The notes under the pieces: model-generated
Told to the model about the DNA's origin: nothing
The model's input: the letters and a program-made list of their open reading frames with translations, nothing else
Databases searched by the model: none
Program-made: the position numbers and the translations under genes
Source of the DNA: JAWODU01 sp046483125
Lineage (GTDB): Bacteria; Verrucomicrobiota; Kiritimatiellia; UBA8416; JAWODU01
NCBI GenBank assembly: GCA_046483125.1
Contig: JAWODU010000023.1
Location: forward strand, 1 to 43,976
DNA length: 43,976 bases
Direction of reading: 5' to 3'
Shown: positions 26,401-35,866 of the stretch, piece by piece
Layout: every line of letters starts with the position of its first letter
How positions within the stretch are numbered: the first letter of the stretch is position 1

Positions 26401-26704
26401 TTTCCATCGAGAGATTCAACCCCGTCTGGCCGCCCAGCGTCGGCAGCAGGGCGTCCGGGCGTTCCCGCCTGACTATTTCGGTCAGAATGTCGGGCGAAAG
26501 CGGCTCAAGGTAGGTCCGGTCCGCGAATTCGGGGTCGGTCATGATCGTGGCCGGATTGGAATTCACCAGGACTACTTCGTATCCTTCCTCCTTGAGGGCC
26601 TTGCAGGCCTGTACGCCGGAGTAGTCGAACTCACAGCCCTGTCCTATGACTATCGGGCCGGAGCCGACCAGCAAGATCTTCTTTATGTCGGTTCTTGCCG
26701 GCAT
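23429..26704 (-). CDS. carB: Carbamoyl-phosphate synthase large subunit, copy paired with carA
   Basis: A 1091-residue full-length enzyme with [20 protein letters not shown], then [15 protein letters not shown] and [20 protein letters not shown] in the first half, [19 protein letters not shown] and [14 protein letters not shown] in the second half, and an MGS-like regulatory domain with [13 protein letters not shown]. It starts 3 bp after the pyrG stop and its own stop abuts carA, so it is the copy working with CarA. Sequence divergence from the copy at 14684 extends over the whole length, for example GQTGLN against GQSALN. This indicates old paralogues, or separate origins, rather than a tandem duplication. 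Confidence 0.96.
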   Translation of the reverse strand: [1091 protein letters not shown]

Positions 26705-26707
26705 GAA

Positions 26708-28333
26708 CTATTCCTCTTCCTTGTCGTTCCCGTTCGCCCGTTCCAGCGCGGCCTTTACGAATGCCCCGAACAGAGGGTGGGGTGCCAGCGGTGTGGACCG
26801 GAACTCCGGGTGGAACTGGCAGGCGAGAAACCAGGGGTGATTTTCGATCTCCACAATCTCCACCAGGTCTTTCTCGCGGTAAATACCCGAGAACCGCATC
26901 CCCATGTTTTTCATGGTTTGCCGGTAACGGTTGTTGAATTCGTACCTGTGGCGATGACGCTCCGACACCCTGTCTGCGCCGTATATCCGGCCTGCAAGGG
27001 AGCGATTCTCGAGATGGCAGGGATAGGCCCCCAGCCGCATGGTACCGCCCTTTTCGCTGACGTCCTGCTGTTCCTTCATCAGTCCGATCACCGGATATTC
27101 AGTGCCCTCGTTGAACTCCGTGCTGTTGGCGTCCTTCATTCCGCATACATTTCTTGCGAATTCCATTACCGCGCATTGCATACCCAGGCATATTCCGAAG
27201 AACGGTATTCCGTTTTCCCTCGCGTACCGGACCGCCTGGATCTTTCCTTCAGTGCCCCGATACCCGAATCCCCCGGGTATAAGAATTCCCGACGCATTTC
27301 GCAACACCTTTTGCGCGCCGTCGGATTCAATGCTCTCGGATTCGACCCGTCTTATGTTGACCCTGCAGTGGTTGGCGATTCCTCCGTGAGTCAGCGCTTC
27401 GTAAATGCTCTTGTACGAGTCCTGAAGCTCCATGTATTTTCCGACAACGGCTATGTCGACACCTTTTTTTTCAGGGGACACCAGGACCTTGAGCATGTTC
27501 TTCCACGCGTCGAGGTCGAGACGGTTGACGTGCAGGCCCATCTTTTCAAGCACGTAGACATCGAGGTCCTGCCGCGCCAGTTCGATGGGTACTTCGTATA
27601 TCGAATGCGAGACGTCCTTTTCCTCGATTATCAGTTCCCTTTCAACGTTGCAGAACAACGCCAGCTTACTTCTGTGGCTTTCTTCCAGGGAATGTTCGCA
27701 CCTGCATATGAGTATGTCGGGAATAATGCCTATATTGCGCAGGATTCCCACCGATTGCTGGGAAGGCTTGGTTTTCAATTCCCTGGCGGCCTTGATATAG
27801 GGTACCAGGGTAATATGCATGAACAGGGCGTTCTCACTGCCGGTTTCCTGCCTGTACTCGCGAATCGCCTCGAGAAAGGGCAATGATTCTATATCGCCCA
27901 CAGTCCCGCCTATTTCCGTAATCGCTATGTCCGTTTCGGGGCCGTCAAGAGAAGCTACTGCCTTCTTAATTTCATCGGTTACGTGCGGTATGACCTGAAC
28001 GGTCTGCCCCAGGTATTCGCCTTTTCTTTCGGCAGATATTACGGAGCTGTATATACTGCCCGTCGTATAGTTGCTTTTACTCGTACATTCGATGCCGGTA
28101 AACCGTTCGTAATGCCCGAGGTCGAGATCGGTTTCGGCCCCGTCGGCGGTAACGTACACCTCGCCGTGCTGGTACGGGGACATCGTTCCCGGGTCGACGT
28201 TCAGGTAGGGGTCCATCTTTTGAAGACATATGCGATAGCCTCTCTGTTTAAGAAGCAGAGCAATCGAAGCGGCGGTCAGTCCCTTGCCGAGCGAGGATAC
28301 AACCCCGCCTGTAACAAACATGTGTTTTGTCAT
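26708..28333 (-). CDS. pyrG: CTP synthase
   Basis: A 541-residue enzyme that aminates UTP to CTP with glutamine nitrogen. The synthetase domain begins KHMFVTGGVVSSLGKGLTAA and carries QKMDPYLNVDPGTMSPYQHG and EVYVTADGAETDLDLGHYER. The C-terminal amidotransferase domain has the nucleophile Cys in FFGICLGMQCAVMEFA and the His/Glu pair in ACQFHPEFRSTP. Length is standard for the family. It is 31 bp downstream of purF and 3 bp upstream of carB. Pyrimidine and purine genes alternate here, so the shared feature of the neighbours is glutamine use. Confidence 0.97.
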   Translation of the reverse strand: MTKHMFVTGGVVSSLGKGLTAASIALLLKQRGYRICLQKMDPYLNVDPGTMSPYQHGEVYVTADGAETDLDLGHYERFTGIECTSKSNYTTGSIYSSVISAERKGEYLGQTVQVIPHVTDEIKKAVASLDGPETDIAITEIGGTVGDIESLPFLEAIREYRQETGSENALFMHITLVPYIKAARELKTKPSQQSVGILRNIGIIPDILICRCEHSLEESHRSKLALFCNVERELIIEEKDVSHSIYEVPIELARQDLDVYVLEKMGLHVNRLDLDAWKNMLKVLVSPEKKGVDIAVVGKYMELQDSYKSIYEALTHGGIANHCRVNIRRVESESIESDGAQKVLRNASGILIPGGFGYRGTEGKIQAVRYARENGIPFFGICLGMQCAVMEFARNVCGMKDANSTEFNEGTEYPVIGLMKEQQDVSEKGGTMRLGAYPCHLENRSLAGRIYGADRVSERHRHRYEFNNRYRQTMKNMGMRFSGIYREKDLVEIVEIENHPWFLACQFHPEFRSTPLAPHPLFGAFVKAALERANGNDKEEE

Positions 28334-28364
28334 ATTCCTCTTTCCGGTTTTATAATTCCCCTGC

Positions 28365-29765
28365 TCATCGGCATATGTTTTTCTCCAGAGCGTCTTTGCT
28401 CCCGACGGCGCCGGTCGGCGTGGCGTACTCGCCGGTAAAGCATGCCGTGCAGAAACGGCCGGGAGTTCTGAAAGGCGACAGAAGTCCTTCCTGGCTCAGG
28501 TAGCCCAGGCTGTCGGCCCCGACGAATTGGCGAATCTCATCCACGTTTCTTTCTTGTGCGGCAAGTTCACTGCTGGTCGGAAAATCGATGCCGTAAAAGC
28601 ACGGATGCTTTACAGGGGGGCAGGATACCCGCAGATGGATTTCTCTGGCGCCGGCATCGCGCAGTGCGGCAACCCTTCGACACATGGTCGTGCCCCTCAC
28701 TATGGAGTCGTCAACAACAACCACACGCTTTCCCCGCACGGCCTCGGTGAGTACCGCAAGCTTCATATCGACGCCCGCCTCGCGCTCATTTTCGGCCGGC
28801 ATGATAAATGTTCTCCCCACGTAGTGGTTCCTGATAAAGCCTGAATCCAGAGGAATCCCGCTTTCGCGTGAATACCCAAGCGCGGCGGAATTCCCGCTGT
28901 CCGGCACCGGAAAAACAATGTCGGCGTCCGCCGGGTGTTCACGCGCCAGCTGAATACCATACTCCAGCCTTGTCTCGTGGACGTTGCGGCCGAAAACCAG
29001 GCTGTCGGGTCTCGCGAAGTACACCATTTCGAATACGCAATGCGAAAGACTGTCCGATTCTCCGAATCGCGAACTCTTCAAACCGTCTTTGTCCGCCACA
29101 ACCAATTCGCCCGGCTCGATATCCCTCACGTAATCGGCGCCCACCTGCGACAGCGCGCATGATTCGCTCGCAAACACGACAGCTTTTCCCATGTTGCCCA
29201 TGCACAGAGGTTTAAAACCGTGCACGTCGCGAGCGGCCATGACGGACGAGCGAGTGAGTATGACGAAGGAAAAAGCCCCCCTCAGCTCCGACAGGGCGCG
29301 GCAGACCCGGCCCGGCCTGGAGCGGTACATTGGATCGGCGAGAAGGTGCACCAGTACCTCGCTGTCGGTGCCTGTCTGAAAGATCGCCCCGGCGTCCTGG
29401 TACATTCGCCGGAGCTGGAGGGCGTTTACGATGTTGCCGTTATGAGCTACCGCCCATATGCCGTCGACGCATTCCACTACCAGGGGCTGTACGTTCTGGG
29501 CGCGCGAAGAACCTGTCGTTGAGTAGCGAACGTGTCCTACGCCAAGATGTCCGCGCAGAGCTTTCAGAGAAGAAGGGGAAAACACCTCGCCGACGAGCCC
29601 CTGTCCTTTTTTAGAAAATACTTCGTCGCCGTCCGCGGTGACTATGCCGGCGCTTTCCTGGCCGCGGTGTTGGAGAGAAAACAGTCCGTGGTAAATCGGC
29701 ACCGCGGCGTTATCTTTTCCGTAAACGGCGAATAACCCGCAATTTTCTCTAATTGAGTGTTCCAA
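28365..29765 (-). CDS. purF: Amidophosphoribosyltransferase (first step of purine synthesis)
   Basis: A 466-residue enzyme that transfers glutamine nitrogen to PRPP. The start is TTG at 29765: it gives an eight-residue propeptide before Cys9 (IRENCGLFAVYG), which becomes the N-terminal nucleophile, and AAGGG lies upstream. The PRPP-binding motif is VVVVDDSIVRGTTM. Cysteines in HCVFEMVYF, KHPCFYGIDFP and the C-terminal FCTACFTGEY match the four ligands of the [4Fe-4S] cluster of Bacillus-type PurF, so this is the oxygen-sensitive Fe-S form with a cleaved propeptide. It starts 2 bp after the gltD stop. Confidence 0.96.
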   Translation of the reverse strand: MEHSIRENCGLFAVYGKDNAAVPIYHGLFSLQHRGQESAGIVTADGDEVFSKKGQGLVGEVFSPSSLKALRGHLGVGHVRYSTTGSSRAQNVQPLVVECVDGIWAVAHNGNIVNALQLRRMYQDAGAIFQTGTDSEVLVHLLADPMYRSRPGRVCRALSELRGAFSFVILTRSSVMAARDVHGFKPLCMGNMGKAVVFASESCALSQVGADYVRDIEPGELVVADKDGLKSSRFGESDSLSHCVFEMVYFARPDSLVFGRNVHETRLEYGIQLAREHPADADIVFPVPDSGNSAALGYSRESGIPLDSGFIRNHYVGRTFIMPAENEREAGVDMKLAVLTEAVRGKRVVVVDDSIVRGTTMCRRVAALRDAGAREIHLRVSCPPVKHPCFYGIDFPTSSELAAQERNVDEIRQFVGADSLGYLSQEGLLSPFRTPGRFCTACFTGEYATPTGAVGSKDALEKNICR

Positions 29766-29767
29766 GC

Positions 29768-31192
29768 TTAACCCTTGCCTTTCAGCCAGGAAGCAATATC
29801 AGACGCGGCGAGAATTCCGTCGTTTATCGCCCTGACGACCAGCGACTGCCCTCTCGCCATATCTCCCGCGGCGAATACGCCGGGCACATTCGTCATTCCG
29901 TGCTCATCGGTCCCGATGTTACCCTTTGAATCGCACTGTACCCCCAGTTCTCGGGCAAGTCTTCCGGGGGCCGCTCCCGTGAAGCCCATGGCGAGAAGGG
30001 CCAGATCGGCGTCGAGCACAAAACCACTCCCCGGTTTCCCTTGCGGAGACCGGGAACCGTTTTTGCCCCGCCGCCATTCCACTTCGACGCATTCTACTCC
30101 GGTCAGGACGCCGTTTGCGCCGGTACACTTTTCCGCCATCGTATTCCACCGGCGCGTTCCGCCTTCCTTATCGCTTGACGATTCGCGGTATACGCGCGGC
30201 CACATGGGCCAGGGAGTGTCGGGGGGCCGGCGATCGGGAGGGCGGGAGAGAATGTCTATCTGCACCACGTCTGCGGCGCCCTGCCGCAGGGCCGTTCCCA
30301 GGCAGTCCGAACCGGTATCTCCGGCCCCGATTATTACAACAGTCTTATCCCTGGCCGAGGGTTCGGCCTCCGGTATCTCGCCGGCGAGCTTGCGGTTCTG
30401 TGCCCTGAGGAAATCCATGGCGAAGTATATTCCCTTCAGGTCGCGGCCCTCGATCTTGAGATCTCTCGGCAGACGGGCGCCTCCCGCGAGGCATATAGCG
30501 TCGAAGCGGTCGGTGAGATATCTGCCGGACACGTCTTTGCCGGCCTCGACACCCGTTTCGAATTCGACCCCCTGTCTTTTCATCAGGTTCAGACGCCTGT
30601 CCAGCACGGTCTTTTCGAGCTTGAAGTCCGGTATCCCGTACCTGAGTATGCCCCCGGCCCGGCTGTCCTTTTCATAAACTGTTACGCGACAGCCTGTCCG
30701 GTTGAGGATGTGGGCGACGGCCAGGCCGGCGGGACCGGAACCTACCACTGCGACCCTGCGCTCCGGCCCGGCCGCGGGAGGGGAGGGCGGCAGGTAACCC
30801 CTGGCAAAAGCCTGTTCCACTACCGCGTGTTCGATGCACCGGATCGAGACGGGTTCGTCGTTTATACCCAGCACACAGGCCGACTCGCAGAGCGCCGGGC
30901 ACAGCCTTGCGGTGAATTCAGGAAAGGGATTGGCGGCAAAGAGAAGTTCCGCGGCCTCTCTCCATCTGCCCCGGTACACGAGATCGTTGATCTCGGGTAT
31001 GCAGGCGGAAAGGGGGCACCCGCACCCGTGGCAGAATGGAGTGCCGCAGTCCATACAGCGGGCCGCCTGGGCACGGACCTCCGCCCCCAGAAGGGGGACC
31101 TCAACCCGCTTGAAGTCCCGCAGGCGTTCCGAAACGGGCCTGTAAGCCGCTTCTTTCCTGCTGAAATCCAGAAATCCTCCGGGTTTACCCAT
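29768..31192 (-). CDS. gltD: Glutamate synthase small (NADPH) subunit
   Basis: A 474-residue protein. ATG 31192 follows AGGAGGT; the nine extra upstream codons lack a ribosome-binding site. The N-terminal region has two Cys clusters (CMDCGTPFCHGCGCPLSAC, then CPALCESACVLGIND) that bind [4Fe-4S] centres. FAD- and NADPH-binding Rossmann motifs follow (VAVVGSGPAGLAVAHILNRT, and VVIIGAGDTGSDCLGTALRQ). It ends with NVPGVFAAGDMARGQSLVV and the substrate-gate segment. It feeds electrons to GltB to make two glutamates from glutamine and 2-oxoglutarate. It lies 53 bp after gltB. Confidence 0.96.
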   Translation of the reverse strand: MGKPGGFLDFSRKEAAYRPVSERLRDFKRVEVPLLGAEVRAQAARCMDCGTPFCHGCGCPLSACIPEINDLVYRGRWREAAELLFAANPFPEFTARLCPALCESACVLGINDEPVSIRCIEHAVVEQAFARGYLPPSPPAAGPERRVAVVGSGPAGLAVAHILNRTGCRVTVYEKDSRAGGILRYGIPDFKLEKTVLDRRLNLMKRQGVEFETGVEAGKDVSGRYLTDRFDAICLAGGARLPRDLKIEGRDLKGIYFAMDFLRAQNRKLAGEIPEAEPSARDKTVVIIGAGDTGSDCLGTALRQGAADVVQIDILSRPPDRRPPDTPWPMWPRVYRESSSDKEGGTRRWNTMAEKCTGANGVLTGVECVEVEWRRGKNGSRSPQGKPGSGFVLDADLALLAMGFTGAAPGRLARELGVQCDSKGNIGTDEHGMTNVPGVFAAGDMARGQSLVVRAINDGILAASDIASWLKGKG

Positions 31193-31245
31193 CAGGACCT
31201 CCTGTGCTTTGCAGAACAAAGAACTTTCCGGTTTTCAACATGTCC

Positions 31246-34200
31246 TTAATCTTCCTCGGGTTCCTGTCTCTCAACCGACTCGTCGCTCCTGCTCATCAGC
31301 CCCAGTACTCTCTTGTATTCCATGGGGAAAACCTTGACGAACAGGTTCACTGCCGCCTCCCAGTCGTCGAGTATTTCCCTTGCCCTGGCGCTTGACGTAC
31401 AGCGAAGATGATTTTCAAGCATAAGCCGCAGTTCACCCTTCTCCTGGTTGTCACTCAGCAGTTCGATGTCGACCATGTCCAGATTACAGCGTCCGTCGAA
31501 CCTTCCGAATGGATCGTAGACATAGGCGATGCCCCCGCTCATTCCGGCGGCAAAGTTAACGCCGGTTTCGCCGAGCACGGCTACACGGCCGCCCGTCATG
31601 TATTCACAGCCGTGGTCGCCGACTCCTTCCACCACAGCGCTGACGCCGCTGTTGCGAATGGCAAACCTTTCTCCGGCACGCCCGTTAATGTAGACTTCAC
31701 CCTCGGTGGCGCCGTAGAGCAGTACATTGCCGCAGAGCACGTTGTCGGAAGGCTTGAAGCCGGACCCGGCGGGAGGCTTTACTATTATCTTCGCCCCGGA
31801 CAGTCCTTTTCCAAGGTAATCGTTTGCCTCTCCCTCGAGAATCATTGTTACTCCTTTAGCTCCGAAAGCGCCGAAGCTCTGCCCGGCCGCGCCCCTGAAG
31901 GTGAACTTGATCGTGTCTTCAGGGAGGCCGTTCAGGCCCGAGCGCAGAACGATTCTGTTCGAGAGCAGGGCGCCGACCGTCCTGTCCGTATTGCAGATGG
32001 AGATTGTTTCTTCGACACTGTCGCCATTCTCAAGAGCGGGACTAGCCAGAGCGAGCAGTTTCCGGTCCAGGACGTTCTCAAGCTCATCTTCCGCTCGACG
32101 CGTGCATCGAAGGACTGCGTTCGGTGCCCCGGGCGGTTCGAGCAAAGCGGAAAGATCAATTTTTCCGGCCTTCGCAAACCGCACTTTGTTGTTCTGCTTC
32201 AGTACTGAAGTTTGCCCGATCATGTCGTCGAATTTCCGGAAGCCCAGGCGCGCCATGAGTTCCCTGACTTCGTCTGCCACCATTGTGAAGAAGTTAATCA
32301 CATGCTCCGGACGGCCCTCGAAACGGGAACACAGCTCGGGGTTTTGCGTTGCTATGCCGACAGGGCAGGTGTTTTCATTGCACCGGCGCATCATGACACA
32401 GCCAAGGCATACGAGAGGCGCGGTTGCAAAACCGAATTCTTCTGCGCCGAGCAGGGCCGCGACAACCACGTCACGGCCGGTCTTCATCTGGCCGTCTACC
32501 TGGAGTCTTACGCGGTCGCGCAGTCCGTTGAGCACAAGCGTCTGCTGGGTTTCCGCGAGGCCGAGTTCCCAGGGCACGCCTGTGTGCCGCATGGAGGAGA
32601 GCGGCGCGGCGCCCGTACCGCCGTCCCCGCCGCTTATCAGGATCATGTCCGCATGACCCTTGGCGACGCCCGCCGCTACCGTTCCAACGCCTGCTTCCGC
32701 CACGAGTTTAACCGAAACCCGGGCTTCCGGGTTCGCGTTTTTCAAATCAAAGATGAGCTGTTTGATATCTTCGATTGAATATATGTCGTGATGCGGCGGA
32801 GGAGAAATAAGCGTAACGCCTGGAGTGGAATGCCGCGTCGCGGCGATTTCTTCGTTGACCTTGTGGCCGGGAAGCTGTCCGCCTTCGCCGGGTTTGGCTC
32901 CCTGGGATATTTTTATCTGAATCTCTCTGGCACTCGCGAGATATTCAACGTTGACTCCGAATCTGCCGCTGGCTACCTGTTTGACGGCACTGCATGCGCT
33001 GTCTCCGTCGGGCCGAGGGCGATAGCGGTCCGGTTCTTCTCCGCCTTCTCCACTGTTGCTTGCCGCTCCAATGCGGTTCATAGCGATCGCGAGGGCCTGG
33101 TGGGCCGGCCTGCTGAGTGATCCGAACGACATGGCGGAGGTTACAAACCTTTTCATTATTTCGCGACGGTCCTCCACCTCGGAAGAGTCCACCGGAGTAC
33201 GCTCAACGAAATCAAGCAAGCCCCTCAGTGTATACTGTTTTTCGCTCTGGTCGTTAATCAGCCGCGCATACTTCCGGTATTGCTTCCGGTCGCCGCGTCT
33301 TGCCGCCAGCCGCAGTGCGGTTATGGATTCCGGCCTCCACAGGTGCCGTTCACCGTCCTTCCGGTACCGGTAAACCCCGCCCGCCGGCAGGATGCCCGGC
33401 ATGTCCTTACTGCCGGAGAAGGCCGCGCGGTGTCGGGCCGCGGACTCCTCGTATATTTCTTCAAGCCCGATGCCCCCCAAGCGCGAAACAGTGCCCTTGA
33501 AATAGCGGTCTATCACGGCACGACCCAGACCCAGGGCCTCAAAAACCTGGGCGCCCCTGTAACTCCGGAGTGTGGAGATGCCCATTCTCGACATTATTTT
33601 CAGGAGTCCCCTCCGAAGCGCCTGAACATAATTCTCAAGTGCTGTGGTAACATCGATATCAGCCGTGAGCATGCGGCTCTCGGCCATGTCTGCCACGGTT
33701 TCGAAGGCAAGGTACGGGTTTACGGCCGTGGCCCCGTAACCCAACAGCATGGCAACGTGATGTACCTCCCGGGGCTCACCGGACTCGACAATAATGCTGG
33801 TTGTTGTTCTGAGCCCTTTTTCAATCAGGCGGCGATTGACCGCCGAGACGGCCAGCAGGGCTGGAACAGGAGCGAGGTACCCGGGCAGTCCGCGGTCGCT
33901 CAGCACGATGAGAGAGCCCCTGGAAAGCGCGCACGAAACAGCTGTCTCGCAAAGCAGTTCAAGGGCTTCTTCAAATCCGTAGGGCCCGGCATCGGGACGA
34001 AACGCCATCTGCAGGGTAGTGGAGCTGAAGCGTTTCAGATTCAGGGCCTTGACCCGGTCGAGGTCTTCATTTGAAAGGACCGGTTGGGGGAGCTTGATAA
34101 GCCTCGCGTGCCCGGGCTCGTCCGACAGAATGTTTCCGGCATTTCCCATAAAGGTCATCAACGACATGACCAGTTCTTCCCGTATGGGGTCTATGGGCGG

Positions 34201-35859
34201 ATTGGTAACCTGGGCAAAAAGCTGTTTGAAGTAACAATACAGCAGTTGAGGTTTTTCGCTCAGAACTGCCGGCGGAATATCGGCGCCCATTGAGCCCGCC
34301 GGTTCATGCCCCAGCGACGCCATCGGTTCCAGTATCAGGTTCAGATCTTCCCTGGTGTAGCCAAAGCGGGCCTGCCTCTGTCTCAGGTCGGAAGACGAGG
34401 TCCTCACGGGCGCTATATCGTTAAACAGACCGTGCAATGAGATTTTGTTTTCCTCGACCCACCGCCTGTACGGTTTACGGTGCGCGTAGGACATCTTGAT
34501 TTCCGTATCCTCCAGGAGCCTTTTTCTTTCCAGGTCCACGAGAATCATCTGCCCGGGCCCGAGAGCACCCTTGCGCGCAACTTTGGAGGGAGCAATGTCG
34601 AGCACTCCGGTTTCGGAGGCAAGGACAATGAAGCCGTCCTCGGCAACCGTGTAGCGGGCGGGGCGCAGTCCGTTTCGATCCAGCAGGGCGCCCACAGTTT
34701 TGCCGTCGGTAAAAGCCAGCGCCGCCGGGCCGTCCCACGGCTCCATCAACCCGGCATGGTATTCAAAGAAACCCCTGAGGTCCGGCCCGACAGGGTATTT
34801 CTCTCCCCAGGCCTGAGGAACCAGCATCATCATCGCATGAGGAAGATCCCGCCCGCCGTTTGCCAGCAGCTCCAGGGCGTTGTCCAGGGCGGCGGAGTCG
34901 CTTCCTCCATGCTCAATTACCGGCAGGAGCTCTTTGATGTCCCTGCCGAAGGGCCCCGAAGCCAGCATTCCTTCCCTGGCATGCATCTGATTGATATTTC
35001 CCCTGAGAGTGTTGATTTCGCCGTTGTGGGCCAGATATCTGAACGGCTGTGCCAGTTTCCATGACGGAAACGTGTTCGTGCTGTAGCGCTGGTGAACAAC
35101 GGCGGCCCTCGCGGTGAAGTTTGCGTCCTTCAAGTCCGGGTAAAATGCGGCAAGCTGACCGCCCATCATCAATCCCTTGTACACGATTGTGCGCGATGAC
35201 AATGAGGGAATATAAAAACAGCCGTCCGTGCCCTGCATGCCTTCGGCCCGATGCTCAATGCGCCGCCTGAGGAGGTAAAGAGATCTCTCCAGGACCGCCC
35301 CGGTGCTTCGGGCCTCTATCATACACTGCGTGATACGCGGCATGTCCCTGCGCGACTTCTCCCCGAGCACCGAGGGATCGACCGGCACTTCTCTCCAGCC
35401 GAGAAAATGAAATCCTCCCCCATCAACGATTTCACGGATCAAGGCCATGCACTTTTCGCCGGCGCGGCCATCAGGAAGAAAAAAGACCCCCACGGCGTAC
35501 CTGCCCGGCTCCGGGACACTGACATTTCGCGACGAAAACTCGGCCCTGAACAATTTGTCGGGCAGAGGAAGGAGAAGGCCCGAGCCGTCACCGGTCAGTC
35601 CGTCGGCCCCGGACGCTCCGCGGTGAAGCAGGCGTTCCAGCACCTCGACGGCGCTTTCCACGATCCTGCGCGAAGGCGGTCCCTTCATGTCCGCGAGAAA
35701 TCCTACGCCGCAGGCATCGTGTTCCGCGGAGGGATCATAAAGACCTCCCGCACGCTCCGAATGCATCGCACCGGAGGACAGCGCGTAATTCCGCGTGGCC
35801 CTGCCGGTGCTGGTAACGCCGTTATTGACGTATGCGCTCTGTGTTCGGCCCTCCTTCAC
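31246..35859 (-). CDS. gltB: Glutamate synthase large subunit
   Basis: The 1537-codon frame encodes a full GOGAT alpha subunit. The nucleophile Cys is in AEHDACGVGFLADMKG, followed by the amidotransferase domain, the central domain, the FMN barrel (EYLASAREIQIKISQGAKPG, then HHDIYSIEDIKQLIFDLKNA), the 3Fe-4S ligands in CVMMRRCNENTC and a C-terminal GXGXG beta-helix (EGVGDHGCEYMTGGRVAVLG). The start is uncertain. GTG 35859 is 7 bp from glnA but has no ribosome-binding site before it; AAGGAGG actually lies just after it. ATG 35766 would place Cys at residue 19, nearer family norm. Either way a propeptide must be removed. It is followed by gltD and preceded by glnA, the complete GS-GOGAT cycle. 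Confidence 0.96.
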   Translation of the reverse strand: MKEGRTQSAYVNNGVTSTGRATRNYALSSGAMHSERAGGLYDPSAEHDACGVGFLADMKGPPSRRIVESAVEVLERLLHRGASGADGLTGDGSGLLLPLPDKLFRAEFSSRNVSVPEPGRYAVGVFFLPDGRAGEKCMALIREIVDGGGFHFLGWREVPVDPSVLGEKSRRDMPRITQCMIEARSTGAVLERSLYLLRRRIEHRAEGMQGTDGCFYIPSLSSRTIVYKGLMMGGQLAAFYPDLKDANFTARAAVVHQRYSTNTFPSWKLAQPFRYLAHNGEINTLRGNINQMHAREGMLASGPFGRDIKELLPVIEHGGSDSAALDNALELLANGGRDLPHAMMMLVPQAWGEKYPVGPDLRGFFEYHAGLMEPWDGPAALAFTDGKTVGALLDRNGLRPARYTVAEDGFIVLASETGVLDIAPSKVARKGALGPGQMILVDLERKRLLEDTEIKMSYAHRKPYRRWVEENKISLHGLFNDIAPVRTSSSDLRQRQARFGYTREDLNLILEPMASLGHEPAGSMGADIPPAVLSEKPQLLYCYFKQLFAQVTNPPIDPIREELVMSLMTFMGNAGNILSDEPGHARLIKLPQPVLSNEDLDRVKALNLKRFSSTTLQMAFRPDAGPYGFEEALELLCETAVSCALSRGSLIVLSDRGLPGYLAPVPALLAVSAVNRRLIEKGLRTTTSIIVESGEPREVHHVAMLLGYGATAVNPYLAFETVADMAESRMLTADIDVTTALENYVQALRRGLLKIMSRMGISTLRSYRGAQVFEALGLGRAVIDRYFKGTVSRLGGIGLEEIYEESAARHRAAFSGSKDMPGILPAGGVYRYRKDGERHLWRPESITALRLAARRGDRKQYRKYARLINDQSEKQYTLRGLLDFVERTPVDSSEVEDRREIMKRFVTSAMSFGSLSRPAHQALAIAMNRIGAASNSGEGGEEPDRYRPRPDGDSACSAVKQVASGRFGVNVEYLASAREIQIKISQGAKPGEGGQLPGHKVNEEIAATRHSTPGVTLISPPPHHDIYSIEDIKQLIFDLKNANPEARVSVKLVAEAGVGTVAAGVAKGHADMILISGGDGGTGAAPLSSMRHTGVPWELGLAETQQTLVLNGLRDRVRLQVDGQMKTGRDVVVAALLGAEEFGFATAPLVCLGCVMMRRCNENTCPVGIATQNPELCSRFEGRPEHVINFFTMVADEVRELMARLGFRKFDDMIGQTSVLKQNNKVRFAKAGKIDLSALLEPPGAPNAVLRCTRRAEDELENVLDRKLLALASPALENGDSVEETISICNTDRTVGALLSNRIVLRSGLNGLPEDTIKFTFRGAAGQSFGAFGAKGVTMILEGEANDYLGKGLSGAKIIVKPPAGSGFKPSDNVLCGNVLLYGATEGEVYINGRAGERFAIRNSGVSAVVEGVGDHGCEYMTGGRVAVLGETGVNFAAGMSGGIAYVYDPFGRFDGRCNLDMVDIELLSDNQEKGELRLMLENHLRCTSSARAREILDDWEAAVNLFVKVFPMEYKRVLGLMSRSDESVERQEPEED

Positions 35860-35866
35860 CGTCTAC

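Noticed and set aside
26156..27886. A 576-codon open frame on the plus strand opposite carB and pyrG, and similar long antisense frames opposite gltB, guaA and DUF1846
   Set aside because: They mirror the codon pattern of strongly coding GC-rich genes on the other strand, match no family, and have no ribosome-binding sites or logical spacing.
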